Assembly (NCBI GenBank): GCA_913775975.1
Contig: CAJYLQ010000015.1
Coordinates: forward strand, 1 to 64,000
From: an uncultured Sphingomonas sp.
GTDB lineage: Bacteria > Pseudomonadota > Alphaproteobacteria > Sphingomonadales > Sphingomonadaceae
DNA: 64,000 nucleotides
Reading direction: 5' to 3'
Each line of letters begins with the position of its first letter. Positions within the stretch are counted from its first letter, which is position 1. Below are positions 59,929 through 64,000 of this stretch, piece by piece. Both the position numbers and the translations under genes were made by a program. The notes below the pieces were generated by a model, which worked only from the letters and a program-made list of their open reading frames with translations, searched no databases and had not been told where the DNA came from.

Positions 59929-60579
59929 CTATTTCGTCAGGCGGCGGATGAAGCCGATCAGCCCGGTCTGCCGCGAGCGCTTCAACCGTTCCGCCGCCAG
60001 AATGGTCTTCACGCCGCGGAAGCACGCCTCGACATCGTCGTTGACCAGCACGTAGTCATAGCCGTCCCAATGGCTGACCTCGTTGGTCGCGCGGGCCATG
60101 CGGGCATCAATGACGGACTGCGCGTCGGTGCCACGCCGTTCGAGGCGGTTGCGCAGCTCGGTCATCGACGGGGGGAAGATGAAGACCCGCACCACATCGC
60201 CACCGGCGATCTGGAACAGCTGCTGCGCACCCTGCCAGTCGATGTCGAAAAGAACGTCCTTGCCCGCATCGAGCAACGCCTCGACCGGGGCGCGCGGCGT
60301 GCCATAGCGATTGTCGAAGACATGCGCCCATTCGATGAACTCGTCGGCCGCCGCCATCCGGCGGAATTCCTCGAGATCGACGAAATGATAGTCCTTTCCA
60401 TCGACCTCGCCGGGCCGCATCGGGCGCGTGGTCGCGGAGACGGACATGGCCAGCTCCGGCTCGTCGGCCAGCAGCATCCGCGCGATCGTAGATTTGCCCG
60501 CACCAGATGGCGAGGACAGAACGAACAGAACGCCGCGCCGCTTCAAGCCGTGCGGGTCGTTGGAATGATGATGCGCCAT
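59929..60579 (-). CDS. gmk: Guanylate kinase
   Basis: The 216-residue enzyme phosphorylates GMP to GDP. It shows the P-loop LSSPSGAGKSTIARML, the GMP-binding region VSATTRPMRPGEVDGKDYHF, FIEWAHVFDNRYGTPR and the lid FIFPPSMTELRNRLERRGTD. The start was placed at the ATG giving MAHHHSNDPH; the longer frame runs into the next gene's end. Its 3' end is 21 bases from the stop of the convergent catalase-like gene. Confidence 0.96.
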   Translation of the reverse strand: MAHHHSNDPHGLKRRGVLFVLSSPSGAGKSTIARMLLADEPELAMSVSATTRPMRPGEVDGKDYHFVDLEEFRRMAAADEFIEWAHVFDNRYGTPRAPVEALLDAGKDVLFDIDWQGAQQLFQIAGGDVVRVFIFPPSMTELRNRLERRGTDAQSVIDARMARATNEVSHWDGYDYVLVNDDVEACFRGVKTILAAERLKRSRQTGLIGFIRRLTK

Positions 60580-60619
60580 GCGCGCCTTTGGCCGGCGCAT
60601 GGCGCATTGGTCAAGAGGA

Positions 60620-60829
60620 TCAGATGGCGGGCGGCACCGCGCGCGAGGCGCGATGGCGATCATACGCCTTCTTGGCGACGTAACCGCCACCGAGCAGCAT
60701 CCCGAGCGGGCCCATGCGGCGCAGGCCGCCGCCGATCAGCGCGCCGAGCGCTGCGCCCTTTATTCCGCCCGCGCCATCACGACGATCCAGTTCGCGCCCG
60801 ACAAGCGCACCGATGATCTTGCCAATCAT
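60620..60829 (-). CDS. Small glycine-rich protein, probable membrane-associated
   Basis: The 69-residue protein has a glycine-zipper-like middle (GIKGAALGALIGGGLRRMGP, LGMLLGGGYVAKKAYD) and a basic tail. It overlaps the upstream small gene by ATGA (60826-60829). Function unknown. It may sit in the inner membrane as a glycine-zipper protein. The frame extends through the upstream gene, but the coupled ATG is the sensible start. Confidence 0.65.
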   Translation of the reverse strand: MIGKIIGALVGRELDRRDGAGGIKGAALGALIGGGLRRMGPLGMLLGGGYVAKKAYDRHRASRAVPPAI

Positions 60830-61035
60830 TCCATCTCTCCGAAAACCTTGTCTTTCAATTCCGTGGCACCGCGCAGCACGGCCCAGCCCACCGCCCAGGT
60901 CACGGCAACGGGCAACACGACCTTCAGCACATTGGCGACGATGGCACCCTTGATTGCGCCGTCGGCAATCCCGTCGTCCCCGTCCATGCTGTCGATCAGG
61001 CCGCCGATCAGCCCTCCGATGGTCGTTGCGCCCAC
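60826..61035 (-). CDS. Small glycine-rich membrane protein
   Basis: The 69-residue protein has a Gly-rich N-terminus (IGGLIGGLIDSMDGDDGIAD), a hydrophobic segment (AIVANVLKVVLPVAVTWAVG) that could cross the membrane once, and a charged end. It precedes and overlaps its sister small gene, and both lie between fumC and gmk. The two have equal length and similar character, and may form a complex. The family was not recognised. Confidence 0.65.
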   Translation of the reverse strand: MGATTIGGLIGGLIDSMDGDDGIADGAIKGAIVANVLKVVLPVAVTWAVGWAVLRGATELKDKVFGEME

Positions 61036-61091
61036 GTAGCAGTCTCCTTCGCCGGAAAAAGCGCCGCAACTGCCGCAAGGTTCCCGGCCGG

Positions 61092-62486
61092 TCAGCCGCC
61101 CAGCATGTCTTCGGGCCGCACCACGCGATCGAAGGTTTCGGCATCGACCAGCCCCAGCGCCACCGCCGCTTCCTTCAATGTCTGCCCGGTGTGATGCGCA
61201 TGCTTCGCGATCTTCGCGGCATTGTCATAGCCGATATGCGGCGCGAGCGCGGTGACAAGCATCAGCGACCGATCGAGCAGCTCGCCGATCCGCGCCCGGT
61301 TCGGCTCCAGCCCGTCGACGCAGTGCGTCGCAAACGTCTCCATCCCCGTCGCCAGCAGATCGACCGATCGCAGCATCGCCGCGCCGATCACCGGCTTGAA
61401 GACGTTGAGTTCCAGATGCCCCTGCGCGCCGCCGACCGTGACAGTGACGTGGTTGCCCATCACCTGCGCCGCGACCATCGTCAGCATCTCGCACTGCGTC
61501 GGGTTCACCTTGCCCGGCATGATCGAGCTTCCCGGCTCGTTGGCGGGCAGGTCCAGTTCGCCGAGGCCACAGCGCGGGCCGGACCCCAGCAAACGGATGT
61601 CGTTCGCGATCTTCGTCAGCGCCACCGCCAGCGTGTTGAGCCGCCCGGAAAAGTCGACCAACGTGTCATGGCTCGCCAGCGCCTCGAACTTGTTGGGCGC
61701 GGGGGCGAAGGCGATGCCGGTCAGGTCGGACAAGGCGGCCGCCACATCGGCATCGAAGCCGGCGGGCGCGTTCAGCCCGGTGCCCACCGCCGTCCCGCCC
61801 TGCGCCAGCCGCGTCAGGCCGTGTTCGATCAACGGCAGCGTACGCGTCCGCGCCAGGCGGATCTGCGCGTACCAGCCCGATGCCTCCTGCCCCAGCGTCA
61901 GCGGCGTCGCGTCCTGCAGATGCGTACGGCCGATCTTGACGATATCACCCCACGCCTCCGCCTTGGCGAGCAGCGCGGCCTCCAGCCGCTCCATCGCGGG
62001 CACCAGCCGGCGCGTCGCCGCGATGGCGGTGGCGACATGCAGCGCGGTCGGGAAGCTGTCGTTCGAGGACTGGCCACGATTGACGTCGTCGTTCGGGTGG
62101 ACGGGCGTCTTGCCGCCACGCGTGCCGGCCAGCGCCTCGTTGGCGAGGCCGGCGATCACCTCGTTGACGTTCATGTTGGACTGAGTGCCGCTGCCCGTCT
62201 GCCAGATGACGAGCGGGAACTGGTCGTCGGCCTCACCTGCCACGATCCGTGCGGCGGCCGCTTCGATCGCATCCGCCTTGTCGGCGGCAAGGCCATGGCG
62301 GCGATTCACCCGCGCCGCCGCCTGCTTCACCAGCGCAAGCGCGTGGACGATCTCGATCGGCATCCGTTCGCGCGGGCCGAAGGGGAAGTTGCCGATCGAC
62401 CGTTGCGTCTGCGCGCCCCAATAGGCATCGGCAGGCACCTCGATCGCGCCGATCGAGTCGGTTTCCGTCCGCGTCGTGCTGGTCAT
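61092..62486 (-). CDS. fumC: Fumarate hydratase class II
   Basis: The 464-residue iron-independent fumarase converts fumarate and malate in the TCA cycle. It has [35 protein letters not shown], the active-site region [39 protein letters not shown] and the signature [15 protein letters not shown] with the catalytic Ser. The frame is open further upstream to 62726, but the ATG at 62486 is the normal family start. It can use fumarate released by the tyrosine pathway. Confidence 0.96.
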   Translation of the reverse strand: MTSTTRTETDSIGAIEVPADAYWGAQTQRSIGNFPFGPRERMPIEIVHALALVKQAAARVNRRHGLAADKADAIEAAAARIVAGEADDQFPLVIWQTGSGTQSNMNVNEVIAGLANEALAGTRGGKTPVHPNDDVNRGQSSNDSFPTALHVATAIAATRRLVPAMERLEAALLAKAEAWGDIVKIGRTHLQDATPLTLGQEASGWYAQIRLARTRTLPLIEHGLTRLAQGGTAVGTGLNAPAGFDADVAAALSDLTGIAFAPAPNKFEALASHDTLVDFSGRLNTLAVALTKIANDIRLLGSGPRCGLGELDLPANEPGSSIMPGKVNPTQCEMLTMVAAQVMGNHVTVTVGGAQGHLELNVFKPVIGAAMLRSVDLLATGMETFATHCVDGLEPNRARIGELLDRSLMLVTALAPHIGYDNAAKIAKHAHHTGQTLKEAAVALGLVDAETFDRVVRPEDMLGG

Positions 62487-62592
62487 CGCAATCCTCAAAG
62501 CCGGCCAGGGTTCACCCCCACAAAGGGTCAAACCGGCCAAGGTTGCAACCGGCGCGCCGCCCCGCCACGCGGAAGCGGCGCGTCGAGAGGCG

Positions 62593-64000
62593 TCAGTGGG
62601 CGCCGGGCACCGGCGGCTCGATGGCCCCCTCCGGCGTCTCAACGATGCCACGCCCCAGATGGCTCGCGCCCTTACCGTACGCGAAATAGACGCCCAACCC
62701 GATCGCACCCCACAGGAAGAAGACAAGCATCGCCTGCCATGGCAGGTTCACGAACAGGAAGATGCAGCCGACAATCGTCGCCGGCCCGACGAACCACAGC
62801 GCCGGCGTACGGAACGACCGCTTCGCGTTCGGCTGCGACTTGCGCAGCATCATCACGTTGATCGCGACCATCATGAAGGCATAGAGCGTACCCGCATTCG
62901 CCCAGTCCGCCAGCTGCCCCACCGGCAGGAAGGCGGCGGCGATGGCGACGGCGACGCCGGTCATCATCGTCACGACGTGCGGCGTCTTCCACTTCGGGTG
63001 GACGCGGCTCAGCACGGCGGGCAGCAGGCCGTCGCGGCTCATCACGAAGAAGATGCGCGTCTGGCCGAACAGCAAGATCAGGATGACCGACGGCAGCGCG
63101 ACATTCGCGGCGATGCCCAGCACGTTGCCGATCGGGCCGAAGCCGATGACGCGCAACACATGCGCCAGCGCCTCATTCGAACAGACCAGCGCCTCATGAT
63201 ATTGCGGCAGCGCGCACTGGCGGGCGAGTTCGGGAGAACCCGCTTCCAGCGGCACGCCCGCGATCGCACTCATGATCGGTTGTCCGCCGATCGCACCGAT
63301 CGCGCCGGCCGAAACGACGATATAGAAGACGGTGCAGATCAGCAGCGATCCGATCAGGCCGATCGGCACGTTGCGCTGCGGATTCTTCGTCTCTTCCGCC
63401 GCCGTCGAAACCGCGTCGAAACCGACATAGGCGAAGAAGATGGTGGCCGCCGCGCCAACCGCGCCGACGCCGCTGCCGATCCCGCCGAACACACCCGCCG
63501 GCAGGAAGGGGCTGTAGTTGGCGGCGTCGATCTTGGGCAGCGTCAGCGCGGAGAAGACGGTGAGCGCGATCACCTTGATGCCGACCAGGATCGCATTGAC
63601 CTTCGCGCTTTCCGACGTGCCGACCATCAGCAGCCACGTCATCAGCAGCGCGATGAACACCGCCGGCAGGTTGACGAGACCACCCGGCGCGCCGCCCAGC
63701 GCCAGCGGACCGGCGCTCGCCCAGGCGGGCAGATGGATACCCAGAAACTGGTTGAGGATCGTCCCGCTGAAATAGCCCGACCAGCTGACCGACACCGCGC
63801 TCGCCGCGACGGCATATTCCAGGATCAACGCCCACCCGACCGTCCAGGCGACCGTCTCCCCCAGGGTCGTATAGCTGTAGGTATAGGCGCTGCCCGCGAC
63901 CGGGATCATCGCCGCGATCTCCGCATAGCAGAGCGCGGCGACGATGCAGATTGCACCCGCTATGGCGAAGGCGAGCATCAGCCCCGGCCCCGCCTTCTGC
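62593..64000 (-). CDS. Amino acid permease, APC superfamily (start beyond window)
   Basis: At least 469 residues are visible. The frame continues through the right edge, where [14 protein letters not shown] is the end of the first helix region. About eleven further membrane helices follow with APC motifs ([57 protein letters not shown]). It resembles cationic amino acid transporter-type permeases. A periplasmic-like loop with two cysteines ([19 protein letters not shown]) lies between helices 7 and 8. Substrate unknown. Confidence 0.92.
   Translation of the reverse strand, partial: QKAGPGLMLAFAIAGAICIVAALCYAEIAAMIPVAGSAYTYSYTTLGETVAWTVGWALILEYAVAASAVSVSWSGYFSGTILNQFLGIHLPAWASAGPLALGGAPGGLVNLPAVFIALLMTWLLMVGTSESAKVNAILVGIKVIALTVFSALTLPKIDAANYSPFLPAGVFGGIGSGVGAVGAAATIFFAYVGFDAVSTAAEETKNPQRNVPIGLIGSLLICTVFYIVVSAGAIGAIGGQPIMSAIAGVPLEAGSPELARQCALPQYHEALVCSNEALAHVLRVIGFGPIGNVLGIAANVALPSVILILLFGQTRIFFVMSRDGLLPAVLSRVHPKWKTPHVVTMMTGVAVAIAAAFLPVGQLADWANAGTLYAFMMVAINVMMLRKSQPNAKRSFRTPALWFVGPATIVGCIFLFVNLPWQAMLVFFLWGAIGLGVYFAYGKGASHLGRGIVETPEGAIEPPVPGAH

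Noticed and set aside
1..64000. tRNA, rRNA, CRISPR arrays and insertion sequences
   Set aside because: No T-loop-like GTTCGANTC contexts with acceptor stems, no rRNA-like sequence, no regularly spaced repeats and no transposase motifs were recognised by eye. A tRNAscan/Infernal run would be decisive.

Overview
The window reads as a chromosome segment of a GC-rich alphaproteobacterium of the Sphingomonas type. The evidence is the very high GC, ATGA-type gene overlaps, a tonB-exbB-exbD-exbD operon, the gene families present, a dispersed GGGGATCCA-ended palindrome of a kind I associate with sphingomonads, and a GAAC-N7-GAAC motif of alphaproteobacterial SOS type. No rRNA, tRNA, CRISPR array or intact insertion sequence was recognised. 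Nearly all of the sequence is coding. The only gene-free stretch over 300 bases is 42852-43339.

Layout. 1-4052 is the end of a chemotaxis operon (cheW end, cheR, cheB and a large helical protein of unknown role). 4083-5314 is a small divergent regulatory module: an S24 (CI/LexA-like) repressor, a tiny Cro-like protein and an unknown protein around a dense operator. 5339-6722 holds a class II aldolase-like protein and a lone 2Fe-2S subunit of the molybdenum-hydroxylase type. 6908-10182 pairs a Sco copper-chaperone-like protein with a secreted galactose-oxidase-like copper radical oxidase carrying two arabinose-binding (AbfB) modules. 10300-18085 is a translationally coupled type IV secretion operon, virB2-B3-B4-B6-B8-B9-B10-B11, without virB1, virB5, virB7 or virD4 in the window.

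18154-24641 holds an FAD protein, three transporters and a ModE-like regulator. 24641-30234 is a glyoxylate-shunt locus: a RamB/ScfR-type regulator divergent from isocitrate lyase, a 67-aa unknown protein and malate synthase G. 30238-34659 is a divergent pair of secreted carbohydrate-active proteins (DUF5695 type and GH43). 34740-41029 is a phenylalanine/tyrosine degradation locus: an Lrp-type regulator divergent from phhA, then hppD, hmgA, fahA, maiA and a Rieske protein. It ends in fumarate and acetoacetate, which joins naturally to the glyoxylate shunt and fumarase C nearby. 41113-42851 is an SDR plus a GH130/GH43-like enzyme.

43340-45893 is the TonB energy-transduction operon on the minus strand. 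46122-64000 is mostly housekeeping: folB and a small Rossmann-type protein, an acetyltransferase, a DUF1285 protein, a Nudix hydrolase, CCA-adding enzyme, a GGDEF/EAL protein with a degenerate GGDEF motif, parC, an alpha/beta hydrolase, purC-purS-purQ, a GFA protein, a Crp/Fnr regulator divergent from a catalase-fold protein, gmk, two small glycine-rich membrane proteins, fumC and the start-less end of an amino acid permease.
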